From: CAVPTL01 sp963794415
GTDB taxonomy: Bacteria; Actinomycetota; Thermoleophilia; Gaiellales; JAICJC01
Direction of reading: 5' to 3'
Length of the DNA: 64,000 nucleotides
Assembly (NCBI GenBank): GCA_963794415.1
Contig: CAWCDI010000001.1
Location: forward strand, 1,674,001-1,738,000
The position numbers and the translations under genes are program-made. This document shows, one piece after another, positions 24,811-32,643 of the stretch. The notes beneath the pieces are model-generated. The model ran no database searches. It saw only the letters and a program-made list of their open reading frames with translations, and was not told where the DNA came from. Position 1 is the first letter of the stretch, and each line of letters starts with the position of its first letter.

Positions 24811-25341
24811 TCACCCAGCCACGTACGTGAGCAGCACCACTCCGGACTCGAACCGCTTCACGTCCTCCAGCTGCAGCCGCACCGTTCCGCGGTCGCCCAG
24901 CACGTGCAGGTTCCCGCCGCCCCAGACGATCGGGTTCACGTACACCTCGAACTCGTCAACGAGGCCCTTCTCAGCCAGCGCGTAGGCGAACTCGCCGCTG
25001 CCGTGCACGAAGAGGTCGCCGTCGGTGCCGGCCTTCAGCTTCGGGATCGAGTCCCCGAGATCACCCGCGAGCAGCGTCCCGTTCCAGGGCAGCTCCCCCG
25101 AGAGGGTCGTCGAGGCCACGTACTTCGGCATCGCATTAACCATGTCGGCCCACCGGCCCGTCTTGTCCGGCCAGTACCCGGCGAGTCCCTCGAACGTCTT
25201 TCGTCCGAGCACGAGCCCGCTCGACCGCTCCTGGCGCTCGAACGAGTAGTCGCCGTGGCCGCCGTCGGCGTTCACCCAGGCCCCGACCGGATCGATGACG
25301 CCGTCGAGGGTGGCCTGCGTGGTTGCGATCAGCTTTCCCAT
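24811..25341 (-). CDS. Dihydrofolate reductase-like (RibD C-terminal domain) protein
   Basis: A 176-residue stand-alone RibD_C/DHFR-fold protein: MGKLIATTQATLDGVIDPVG at the N-terminus, SSGLVLGRKTFEGLAGYWPD as the NADPH-contact region, and VDEFEVYVNPIVWGGGNLH near the end. These proteins are common in actinomycetes and are mostly annotated as dihydrofolate reductase family. Folate reduction is unlikely and the true substrate is unknown. An AAGGAGAT ribosome site precedes ATG 25341. Confidence 0.92.
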   Translation of the reverse strand: MGKLIATTQATLDGVIDPVGAWVNADGGHGDYSFERQERSSGLVLGRKTFEGLAGYWPDKTGRWADMVNAMPKYVASTTLSGELPWNGTLLAGDLGDSIPKLKAGTDGDLFVHGSGEFAYALAEKGLVDEFEVYVNPIVWGGGNLHVLGDRGTVRLQLEDVKRFESGVVLLTYVAG

Positions 25342-25424
25342 GTCGATCTCCTTTGCGTGCGGGAGCTCCCCGTGAGCTCCCTCTACCCCATGCGTCGAAC
25401 GGGCACGCCGAGATTCGACATCGG

Positions 25425-25459
25425 GCGGCCCGGCCCCCTCGGATCGGGAGCCGGGCCGC
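25425..25459 (-). terminator. GC-rich hairpin after the PQQ-propeller gene
   Basis: Perfect ten-base arms GCGGCCCGGC (25425-25434) and GCCGGGCCGC (25450-25459) surround a 15-base loop. It begins 12 bases beyond the minus-strand stop of the lipoprotein gene. There is no U-tract, as is common in high-GC actinomycetes. Confidence 0.6.
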
Positions 25460-25471
25460 GCCTTCCGTGTG

Positions 25472-27079
25472 CTACGGCAGCTTGTAGGCCACGATCTCGG
25501 CCTTCTGGCTCTTGGCCAGCGGGAAGGAGCCTGCCGTGATCACGTAGCCGCTGCCAACTGCGACCGGCGTGTTGGTGCCGGCCGGGAGCTTGGAGCTCCA
25601 GAGCACCGCGCCGGTGTCGGCGTTCAGTCCCCAGACCGTGCCGTCAAACGTCGTCGTGAAGACCACGTTGTTCGAGAGCGTTGCCGCTCCGTACGGCGAG
25701 CTGGTGAACTTGTGCTGCCACTTGACCTTGCCGGTGTTCTGGTCGAGCGCCACCATCTCACCCGTGCCCTTGGTGAAGGGCTGGAGGGTGGAGCTGGCCT
25801 TGGCGTCGTCGTAGGTGACACCCAGATCGTTCATTGCCGCGAACGTCGTGGTGCCGTTGGTGGCGAGCTGCGACTCGATGCCGCCGAGCGGGCCCGGATA
25901 CACCAGGCGAGGCGACTTGACCTGCTTGGAGGGGCCGTTGATGGTGAGCATCCCGTCGTCGTCATGGCCGTTGTGCTTGCCGATCGGGGTCTTCCACAGA
26001 AGCTTGCCCGTCGACTCGTCAACTGCCACGACGATGCCGCCCTTGCCGCCGTCCACCACGGCCGGCTGGCCGTTGATGGTCGTGAGCATGGGGGAGTTCT
26101 CCATGTCCCAGTCGGCGATGTCATGCGGCGTCAGCTGGTAGTACCAGTCCAGCTTACCGGTCGTGTGGTCGAGCTTCACGATGGAGTCCGTATAGAGGTT
26201 CTTGCCGAGGCGGCTGGAACCCTGCGGGAACTCCTTGGTGCCCGGGAACGGTGCCGGGTTGGAGACGCCGATGTAGACGTCGCCGTTGGCATCGAACGAC
26301 GGCGGATCCCACTGGCCGCCACCCGAGTTGATGTTCGTGTTCTTGTTCGACCAGAGGTTGGTCGGCACCTCGTCCCACTTCCACTTCACGTCACCGGTCT
26401 TGGCATCCATCGCCCAGAGAATTGCCTGGCCGTTGCCCTTGTAGAAGCCGGCATTGTTGCCCGGCACCGTTGACACGTAGAGCGTGCCGTCATTGATGCC
26501 CGGCGCCATGTCGATGCCCTCGTTGGCATTGCGCGTGAGCTTCTTGATCCAGAGCTGCTCACCCGTGCTCGCCTGGATGGCGAACGTCGAATCCGCGGTA
26601 TTGCCGTAGACCACGCCGTTATCGACGGTGACACCGTTCGGCCCCACGGAGGGGCTGTTGTAGCTCTTGTACCACTTGAGCTTGCCGGTGGCGAGGTCGA
26701 TCGCATAGACGTTCGAATCGATGTCCTGCGTGTAGACCACGCCGCCCGTGATGATCGGCGTCGTCGCATACGTGCCGAACGAGCCCTTGGCCTTGATCGG
26801 CACCGTCCACGCCTGCTTCAGCGAGCCGACGTTGGATGCGTTGATCGGGCCGCCGACGTACCGCGTGTTCTGGAGGTTCGCCCCCGGAAGCGCGTAGTCG
26901 GTCGCGAGCGTGCCCGTGCTCGACGTCGAGCCGGTCGAGCCGCTGCTGCTCGAGCTACTGCTGCTGCTCGAGTTGCTGCTGCTCCCTCCGCACCCTGCCA
27001 GTCCCAGCAGGGCGACGACGGAAAGCGCTGCGGCAAACCGCGTGGAACGCCGCTTCAATAGGCGGCCTGATTCCCTCAC
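25472..27079 (-). CDS. PQQ-type beta-propeller lipoprotein, candidate quinoprotein dehydrogenase
   Basis: A 535-residue exported lipoprotein. GTG 27079 is chosen because GGAGGT lies seven bases upstream. The signal peptide ends in LLGLAGC, with lipid-acceptor Cys30 followed by a long Ser/Gly linker. The rest is a PQQ-enzyme propeller with repeated blades (VYAIDLATGKLKWYKS, FAIQASTGEQLWIKKL, VAVDESTGKLLWKTP, VALDQNTGKVKWQHKF). DVYIGVSNPAPFPG and QLTPHDIADWDMENSPML resemble the active-site region of PQQ alcohol dehydrogenases, including an HD pair. Enzymatic activity is inference. No PQQ synthesis gene is in the window. Confidence 0.88.
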   Translation of the reverse strand: MRESGRLLKRRSTRFAAALSVVALLGLAGCGGSSSNSSSSSSSSSSGSTGSTSSTGTLATDYALPGANLQNTRYVGGPINASNVGSLKQAWTVPIKAKGSFGTYATTPIITGGVVYTQDIDSNVYAIDLATGKLKWYKSYNSPSVGPNGVTVDNGVVYGNTADSTFAIQASTGEQLWIKKLTRNANEGIDMAPGINDGTLYVSTVPGNNAGFYKGNGQAILWAMDAKTGDVKWKWDEVPTNLWSNKNTNINSGGGQWDPPSFDANGDVYIGVSNPAPFPGTKEFPQGSSRLGKNLYTDSIVKLDHTTGKLDWYYQLTPHDIADWDMENSPMLTTINGQPAVVDGGKGGIVVAVDESTGKLLWKTPIGKHNGHDDDGMLTINGPSKQVKSPRLVYPGPLGGIESQLATNGTTTFAAMNDLGVTYDDAKASSTLQPFTKGTGEMVALDQNTGKVKWQHKFTSSPYGAATLSNNVVFTTTFDGTVWGLNADTGAVLWSSKLPAGTNTPVAVGSGYVITAGSFPLAKSQKAEIVAYKLP

Positions 27080-27319
27080 TAAACTCACCTCCACGTAATC
27101 TTGATCCTGTGCGTACCCCTGAGCAATCTGCATCGATTACCCGTCGGAATCCATTTTCCAGGGCCAACTAAGGACGATATCACCGCACGTGGCCAGGCTG
27201 CATCTTCGGAGGCGTTCAGGCGCAAAATACTTCCGTTTGCGTCAAGTGCAAAGCGTACTCGCCTGTGGCAAAATGAACCCGGTCTGGGCACGCCGACGAC
27301 GGCCCGGGCCACTCACCTC

Positions 27320-27357
27320 CCCGGGCGGCCGTGGGTTGACAGTCGCGGCCGTCCGGG
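27320..27357 (-). terminator. GC-rich hairpin after the 118-aa gene
   Basis: Arms CCCGGGCGGCCG (27320-27331) and CGGCCGTCCGGG (27346-27357) pair with one mismatch around a 14-base loop. It starts about 16 bases past the minus-strand stop at 27374. The rest of the gap (27080-27319) is the AT-richer leader of the lipoprotein gene; a TTGCAC/TATTTT pair near 27235-27260 on the minus strand is a weak promoter candidate. Confidence 0.5.
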
Positions 27358-27373
27358 CCTTCGCGCTGTCGCT

Positions 27374-27730
27374 CTAGAAGTGGACGCCGACCAGCACGAG
27401 GCCCCACAGCACGACTGCGATGATCACGAGCCACACGGTGATCGCCCAGAGGCCCGCAAACGCGAGGCCGCGAGCGGCGTGCAACGGATCGACGGCGTCG
27501 TCGCTGGTGCCTGCGAGGGTCTCGCGAATTTCGAGCAGTTGCAGGGACTTCTCCATCGGCAGCGCCTCGGCGGCGGCGTCGAGCACTGCAACGGCGTTCT
27601 CGACCTTGGCCTCGAGCTCGACGGCCTCGTGCGGCGACGGGTTCTCGCCCGACGTCTCGGTCGCGGCCATCGTCTCCTCGCCCACGGCGAGTGCAGTTTC
27701 GAAGATCTGATCGAGTTCCTGATCTGTCAT
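27374..27730 (-). CDS. Small C-terminally anchored membrane protein
   Basis: A 118-residue protein. The acidic, helical N-terminal 80 residues (TDQELDQIFETALAVGEETM; VELEAKVENAVAVLDAAAEA) are cytoplasmic-looking. A hydrophobic C-terminus (LAFAGLWAITVWLVIIAVVL and on) forms one long or two short membrane helices. I recognise no family. It is divergent from the ABC exporter operon at 27880. Confidence 0.65.
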   Translation of the reverse strand: MTDQELDQIFETALAVGEETMAATETSGENPSPHEAVELEAKVENAVAVLDAAAEALPMEKSLQLLEIRETLAGTSDDAVDPLHAARGLAFAGLWAITVWLVIIAVVLWGLVLVGVHF

Positions 27731-27879
27731 TTCAATCCAGTATTCAACATACCCTTTCGGACACTGTAGAGGTTACGCCGTTGCGGCCGCCGCCTGCAGG
27801 GACCGGTCAGATCCGGCGGCACGGCGCACTAGCCTGCCCTTCGCAGCGGACGTATCGAGCAGTGGGAGGTGGTCGGGCA

Positions 27880-29643
27880 GTGGGCAGCGTTGATCCAGAG
27901 GACTATCCGCTCTGGCCAACCGTTCGCCGGCTGTTTCGCCTGTGGCGGGAGGAGTCGCGGCTGGTGACGATCGGCCTCGTGTGCGCGTTCTTCTACACCG
28001 TGCTCTCGCTCGCGATCCCGGTGATCCTGCAGCAGGTGATCGACGAGGTCGATTCGCCCGGTCCGCCACCGCGGATCTGGCCCTACATCGCGGCGATCCT
28101 CGTGCTGGCCGTCATCCGGTTCTGGGTGAACTACTCGCGCCGCTATGCCACCTCGCGCGTGGGCGTACGCCTCGAGGCCCGCATGCGCGAGCTGCTCTAC
28201 GAGGCCTACCTCGAGTTCCCGCGAGCGTTCTTCGACCGCCACGCGACCGGCCAGGTGGTCTCGCGCGCGACCAACGACCTCTATCCCGTGCGGTACTTCA
28301 TCGGCTGGGGCATGGTGCAGGCCGTGCAGAGCGCCATGATGATCGTCGGCGGCGGCCTTCTGCTGGGCTACGTAAACCTGCGCCTGGCGCTCTACGCCAT
28401 CGTCACCACACCGCTGATCGGCATCCTCGCGTGGCACTTCGCCCACCGCGTGATGCCCATCTCGCGCGAGGTGCAGGAGCGCAAGGGCGACCTGACCGAG
28501 GCTGCCGACGAGTCGGTGGTAGGCATCGAGATGGTGCAGGCGTTCGGCCGCGAGGACGACGTGCGCGACCGGTTCGGCGCGAAGGCCGAGTCCATCCGCG
28601 GGGTCGTCATCCGCCAGGCCGGCGTCGAGGCCCGGCACCTCCCCGGCCTCTACTTCCTGCCCGGCCTCTCGATCGCCGTGGTGCTGCTGCTCGGCGGCAT
28701 CGACGTGATCAACGGCAACCTCACCATCGGCCAGTTCGTGCTCTTCAACTCCGTGCTGCTGCAGCTCGCCTGGCCGCTCGAGTCGCTCGGCTGGATCCTC
28801 AACCTGGCCCAGCGCGCGGTGGCGTCGGCCGGCCGCACGTTCGCGTGGCTCGAGCAGGTGCCGCGGCCGCCCGAGCCGGCCGAACCGCGGCCGCTTCCGG
28901 CCGGTCCGCTCGATGTGCGCTTCGACGACGTGCACTTTGGCTACGAGCCCACCAGCGAGGTGCTCACGGGCGTCAACCTGGCGGCCGGCGCGGGCGAGCT
29001 GGTGGCAGTCTGCGGGGGCACCGGGGCCGGGAAGTCGACGCTTCTCTCGCTGCTCTCGCGGTTCTATGACCCGGCGGAGGGCAGGATCCTGCTCAGCGGC
29101 TGCAACGTGCGAGACGTGCAGCTGGCCGAGCTGCGCAGCGCGGTGGCCGTGGTCACCCAGCGGGCCGTGCTGTTCTCGGTGTCGCTGCGCGAGAACCTGG
29201 TGGCAGGCCGGCCCGATGCATCCTGGGAGCAGGTGCTCGCCGCGAGCGAAGCCGCCGGCGTGGCGTCGTTCGTCGACGATCTTCCCGACGGCTACGACAC
29301 GCTCATCGGCGAGCGCGGCGTGAACCTCTCGGGCGGCCAGCGCCAGCGCGTCGCGCTGGCGCGCGCGCTCCTCACCGACGCCCGGGTGGTGGTGCTGGAC
29401 GACCCGCTCTCCGCCGTCGATACGCACACCGAGCGCGACCTGCTCGCGCGACTGCGGCCTGCCCTCGGCACGCGCACGGCGATCATCGCGACCCAGCGGC
29501 TCTCGACGGCGCTCCTCGCCGATCGCGCAGTGGTGCTGGTGGGCGGGAAGGTGAGCGAGGAGGGCCCGCCGGCCGAGCTCCTCGAATCGGATGGGGCGTT
29601 CTCTGCCCTCTTCGGAGATGAGATCGTTGCGTTTGCCGGCTAG
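27880..29643 (+). CDS. ABC exporter subunit A (degenerate ATP site)
   Basis: A 587-residue half-transporter with an N-terminal six-helix exporter domain (about 20-320) and a C-terminal ATPase. Walker A is GGTGAGKST and the signature is the canonical LSGGQ. Walker B reads VVVLDDPLSAVD, so the catalytic Glu is Asp. The H-loop is ATQRLST, with Gln in place of His. That pattern marks the subunit with the degenerate site in heterodimeric exporters (TM287/288, BmrCD). GTG 27880 has a GGGAGGTGG ribosome site eight bases before it. It overlaps the next subunit gene by 26 bases. Confidence 0.93.
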   Translation: MGSVDPEDYPLWPTVRRLFRLWREESRLVTIGLVCAFFYTVLSLAIPVILQQVIDEVDSPGPPPRIWPYIAAILVLAVIRFWVNYSRRYATSRVGVRLEARMRELLYEAYLEFPRAFFDRHATGQVVSRATNDLYPVRYFIGWGMVQAVQSAMMIVGGGLLLGYVNLRLALYAIVTTPLIGILAWHFAHRVMPISREVQERKGDLTEAADESVVGIEMVQAFGREDDVRDRFGAKAESIRGVVIRQAGVEARHLPGLYFLPGLSIAVVLLLGGIDVINGNLTIGQFVLFNSVLLQLAWPLESLGWILNLAQRAVASAGRTFAWLEQVPRPPEPAEPRPLPAGPLDVRFDDVHFGYEPTSEVLTGVNLAAGAGELVAVCGGTGAGKSTLLSLLSRFYDPAEGRILLSGCNVRDVQLAELRSAVAVVTQRAVLFSVSLRENLVAGRPDASWEQVLAASEAAGVASFVDDLPDGYDTLIGERGVNLSGGQRQRVALARALLTDARVVVLDDPLSAVDTHTERDLLARLRPALGTRTAIIATQRLSTALLADRAVVLVGGKVSEEGPPAELLESDGAFSALFGDEIVAFAG

Positions 29644-31354
29644 GTCAGACAGCGGGCTCGCCCGCCTTGCGCCCTATCTGAAGGGGAGGTGGGGCTACGT
29701 CGCGTGGATGGTGCTGATCGCAACCGGCGGCGCGGCGGCGCAGACGGGCGGCTGGATCCTGGTGAAGCTCGCCATCGACAACGGCATCTCGAACTCCGAC
29801 GAGCAGTACCTGATCGTGGTGGTCATCCTCTACCTGGTGCTGGGCGCCGTCGGCTGGGTGCTGAGCGCGATGCTCATCCGCGGCGTCGCGGGCATCGGCC
29901 AGGAGATCGTGCTGGGGCTGCGCCAGGATCTGTTCGACCACCTCACCTCGCTCTCGCTGCGCTACTTCTCCGAGCAGCGGGCGGGGTGGATCATCGCCCG
30001 GCTCACGAGCGACGTGGACGCGGTGTCCGAGGTGCTCTCGCAAGACCTCCCCACGCTCGTCTCGAACATCGTCCTTCTGCCCACCGCGACCATCGGGCTC
30101 TTCGTCATCGACTGGCGGCTGGGAGCAACGGCGATGATCGCCCTGCCGCCGGCGCTGATCCTCACGCGCTGGTTCCAGCGGCGCTCCTCGGTGGCCCAGC
30201 TCAAGGTGCGAAACACCATCAGCGGGGTGACGGCGCAGATGGCCGAATCGGTCTCGGGCATGACGGTGATCCAGGCGTTCAACCGCGAGCGGGCGTTCCA
30301 GGCGCAGTTCGATGAGCTGAACGATGCCAACCGCACGTCCAACGTCGTGGCCCAGCGGCTGTTCTCGGTGTTCTTCCCGTCGATCGAGCTGCTGGGCGTG
30401 ATCTCGACCTGCGCGGTGCTGCTGGTGGGGGCGCAGCTCCTGGCCGACGGCGAGCTCACCATCGGCGCGCTGATCACCGAGACCTACCTGCTGCAGCTGG
30501 TGTTCCAGCCGCTGCAGGAGCTCTCCGACGTCTACGCCGACGTGCAGTCGGCCTCTGCGGCGATGGTGAAGATCACCTCGGTCCTGGATACCGAGGCCGA
30601 CATCACCGACCGGCCGGGCGCGGCACCGGCGCCGCACCTCGAGGGCCGCATCGACCTGGATGACGTCTCGTTCGCCTACGGCAAGACCACCGTGCTGCGA
30701 AACATCGAGATCCACGCGGCCGCCGGCGAGTGCATCGCGCTGGTGGGCCAGTCGGGCGGCGGCAAGTCCACGCTCGCAAAGCTCATCGCACGCTTCTACG
30801 ACCCGCTGCACGGCACCGTCCGGGCAGACGGCGTCGATCTGCGCGACCTCCAGCTGCGAAGCTACCGCCGCCAGCTGGGCGTCGTCCTGCAGGATCCGTT
30901 TCTCTTTGCCGGCACCATCGCCGACAACATCCGGTTCGCGCGGCCGGACGCCACCGACGAGGAGGTGCGGGCTGCCGCCGAGGCGATCGGCGTGCACCAC
31001 GTCGCCGCGCGGTTCCCGAAGGGCCTCGATCACCGCGTGCGCGAGGGCGGCGCGAGCCTCTCGGCCGGCGAGCGCCAGCTCATCTCCATCGCCCGCGCGC
31101 TCCTGGCCGATCCCCGGATCCTGATCCTCGACGAGGCGACGTCCAACATCGACCGGCCCACCGAGCTCCTCATCGAGCGCGCGCTCGACCGGCTGCTGCA
31201 CGGCCGCACGTCGGTCATCATCGCCCACCGCCTTGCGACCGTCCGCCGCGCCACCCAGATCCTGGTGGTGCGCCACGGCGAGATCATCGAGCGCGGCACC
31301 GAGCGCGAGCTGCTGGAGAGCCGCGGGACGTTCTACGAGCTGGCGACCCGGTGA
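29618..31354 (+). CDS. ABC exporter subunit B (catalytic)
   Basis: A 578-residue half-transporter, partner of the preceding gene. It has six membrane helices, then an ATPase with Walker A GQSGGGKST, Walker B ILILDEATSNID with the catalytic Glu present, and a normal His in IIAHRLAT. The signature is non-canonical, LSAGE instead of LSGGQ. A weak signature here paired with the weak Walker B of subunit A gives one dead and one live ATP site. The likely role is export of lipids or drugs. ATG 29618 lies after a GGAGATG ribosome site within the end of the previous gene. Confidence 0.94.
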   Translation: MRSLRLPARSDSGLARLAPYLKGRWGYVAWMVLIATGGAAAQTGGWILVKLAIDNGISNSDEQYLIVVVILYLVLGAVGWVLSAMLIRGVAGIGQEIVLGLRQDLFDHLTSLSLRYFSEQRAGWIIARLTSDVDAVSEVLSQDLPTLVSNIVLLPTATIGLFVIDWRLGATAMIALPPALILTRWFQRRSSVAQLKVRNTISGVTAQMAESVSGMTVIQAFNRERAFQAQFDELNDANRTSNVVAQRLFSVFFPSIELLGVISTCAVLLVGAQLLADGELTIGALITETYLLQLVFQPLQELSDVYADVQSASAAMVKITSVLDTEADITDRPGAAPAPHLEGRIDLDDVSFAYGKTTVLRNIEIHAAAGECIALVGQSGGGKSTLAKLIARFYDPLHGTVRADGVDLRDLQLRSYRRQLGVVLQDPFLFAGTIADNIRFARPDATDEEVRAAAEAIGVHHVAARFPKGLDHRVREGGASLSAGERQLISIARALLADPRILILDEATSNIDRPTELLIERALDRLLHGRTSVIIAHRLATVRRATQILVVRHGEIIERGTERELLESRGTFYELATR

Positions 31355-31749
31355 GCGAGTCGCTCGCCGAGCTGCGCCGGCTCGCCCAGCACCTCAACGG
31401 CATCGCCCGATCGGTGATCGAGGAGGACGGCGATCACGCGGCGATGTTCTTCCTGCGGATGCCGGACGGGACGGTCGAGGCCGATCTCTTCAGCGACTCG
31501 CACGAGCACGATCTGGCCCACGCGCTGGATGAGAGCGACGCCGACGCCGTGGTGGTGGTCTTCGAGACCATGACCGAGGCCGATGCCGGATCGCTCGTCG
31601 TCGCCGGCGTCGATCGCGACGCGAACACCGTGGTGCTCGTGACGCCCAGGGTGGATGGCGGCGGCCTGGGCGAGACCGCCGATCGCAGCGACGGCTACCG
31701 CGTGCCGCTGCTGGACGCAGCCCGCGACGCCTGGGACGACGCGGGCTAA
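31351..31749 (+). CDS. Uncharacterised acidic protein in the ABC operon
   Basis: A 132-residue soluble acidic protein starting with GTG 31351, which overlaps the ABC subunit B stop (GTGA). It has a helical start (SESLAELRRLAQHLNGIARS), strand-like segments (AAMFFLRMPDGTVEADLFSD; DADAVVVVFETMTEADAGSL) and no Cys or membrane segment. I recognise no family. Coupling to the exporter suggests an accessory role (inference). Confidence 0.65.
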   Translation: MSESLAELRRLAQHLNGIARSVIEEDGDHAAMFFLRMPDGTVEADLFSDSHEHDLAHALDESDADAVVVVFETMTEADAGSLVVAGVDRDANTVVLVTPRVDGGGLGETADRSDGYRVPLLDAARDAWDDAG

Positions 31750-31771
31750 GCCGGGAGCCGCCTGCCGGCGC

Positions 31772-32455
31772 CTACTTGCCGGGCGGCAGCTTGCCGAACG
31801 GGGCCTCGAGCACCCGCTCCAGAAGGCTTGCGACCTTCTCGTTGATGCGATCGTCGAAGGTCTTCTCGACGCGCTTCAACCGCTGCTGGGGAGTCTCGGG
31901 CCGCCCCATCGCGTCGAGCGGCGCGGACACTCCGTGCCGCAGCGGCGGAAAGCTGGTCTGCAGTCCGGGCCCGGCCAGCTGGTAGACCTTCTCCTGCTCG
32001 TCCATGTCGGGCAGCTTGATGGGTCCGAGGTCGGTCGTCTCGGCCCGCGAGATGAGCCGCGCCGTCTGCGTCAGCAGCACCTGGCCGCCGTGGCCCGCCG
32101 CGCAGAGCCGCGCCGCGTGGACGACGTCGATGCCGGTATAGCCGTCGGCGGTGCAGTGGGGCTCGCCGGTGTGGATGGCCATCCGCACCCGCACGTCGCC
32201 GTTCGCCGGCCACTCGGCAGCGGCGATCCGCGCCTGGCCGACCGCCGCCGCGTTCGTCGCCGCCTGCGCGGAGCGAAACGCCGCGAACATGGCATCGCCC
32301 TGACAGTCCACCACCTTGCCCGCCTCCGACTCGACGGCCTCGCGCAGGAGCACCCGATGGCGGTCGAGCACCCCCGGCCACTCGTTCCCGAGCCGCTTCA
32401 TGAGCGAGCTCGATCCCTCGATGTCGGAGAAGAGCAGCGTCATCGTGTCGGACAT
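31772..32455 (-). CDS. Stand-alone class III adenylate/guanylate cyclase-like protein
   Basis: A 227-residue soluble protein with one CHD domain (about 1-170) and a basic C-terminal extension. The metal aspartates are present (LLFSDIEGSSSLMKRLG and CQGDAMFAAF). The base-selecting Lys position before xxGD is Asp (VVDCQGD), and the transition-state Asn position is His (DVVHAARLC), though the Arg remains. Activity and base preference are therefore uncertain; it belongs to a divergent actinobacterial subgroup. ATG 32455 gives the usual short start before strand 1. Confidence 0.85.
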   Translation of the reverse strand: MSDTMTLLFSDIEGSSSLMKRLGNEWPGVLDRHRVLLREAVESEAGKVVDCQGDAMFAAFRSAQAATNAAAVGQARIAAAEWPANGDVRVRMAIHTGEPHCTADGYTGIDVVHAARLCAAGHGGQVLLTQTARLISRAETTDLGPIKLPDMDEQEKVYQLAGPGLQTSFPPLRHGVSAPLDAMGRPETPQQRLKRVEKTFDDRINEKVASLLERVLEAPFGKLPPGK

Positions 32456-32509
32456 GTCCGGGAATCTACCCGCGAATGGACTGCGGATACCAGACCGGGA
32501 TCCAACCAT

Positions 32510-32550
32510 CTGTATCCACGGATGCATTCAAAGTGCATCCGTCGATGCAG
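32510..32550. repeat. Imperfect 17-bp inverted repeat in the gap before the cyclase gene
   Basis: Arms CTGTATCCACGGATGCA (32510-32526) and TGCATCCGTCGATGCAG (32534-32550) match at 15 of 17 positions around the loop TTCAAAG. GGATAC and GTATCC add a further nested pair to the left. It lies upstream of the cyclase gene (minus strand), so it is either an operator or an mRNA leader structure. I could not tie it to a known element. Confidence 0.6.
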
Positions 32551-32588
32551 ACTGGCGTGTGGCCCGCTCGTAGTCTTCGCATCAGTTG

Positions 32589-32629
32589 CCCGCCTCCCGG
32601 GGTGTTTGGGAGACCCCCCGGGAGGCGGG
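32589..32629 (-). terminator. Perfect 14-bp hairpin after the UppP-like gene
   Basis: Arms CCCGCCTCCCGGGG (32589-32602) and CCCCGGGAGGCGGG (32616-32629) pair perfectly around a 13-base loop. It starts 15 bases past the minus-strand stop of the undecaprenyl-diphosphatase-like gene. There is no U-tract. It is a likely terminator separating that gene from the cyclase gene. Confidence 0.65.
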
Positions 32630-32643
32630 AGTCGGTGTCTCGG

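Noticed and set aside
23539..24830. Genomic island with attachment sites at tRNA-Leu.
   Set aside because: I looked for a repeat of the tRNA 3' end (CCCCGGGCA and the T arm) to the right and found none, and no integrase gene is present. Only lower GC and position suggest transfer.
27106..27119. GCACAGG-like string in the leader of the PQQ lipoprotein gene, with GACGCAAA about 120 bases away, recalling the GEMM (c-di-GMP) riboswitch.
   Set aside because: The two conserved strings occur in the wrong order for GEMM on the transcribed strand and no paired stems join them.
27880..31354. Minus-strand open frames of more than 500 codons opposite the ABC exporter genes.
   Set aside because: Translations are low-complexity His/Arg/Asp-rich and the plus strand has all ABC motifs.
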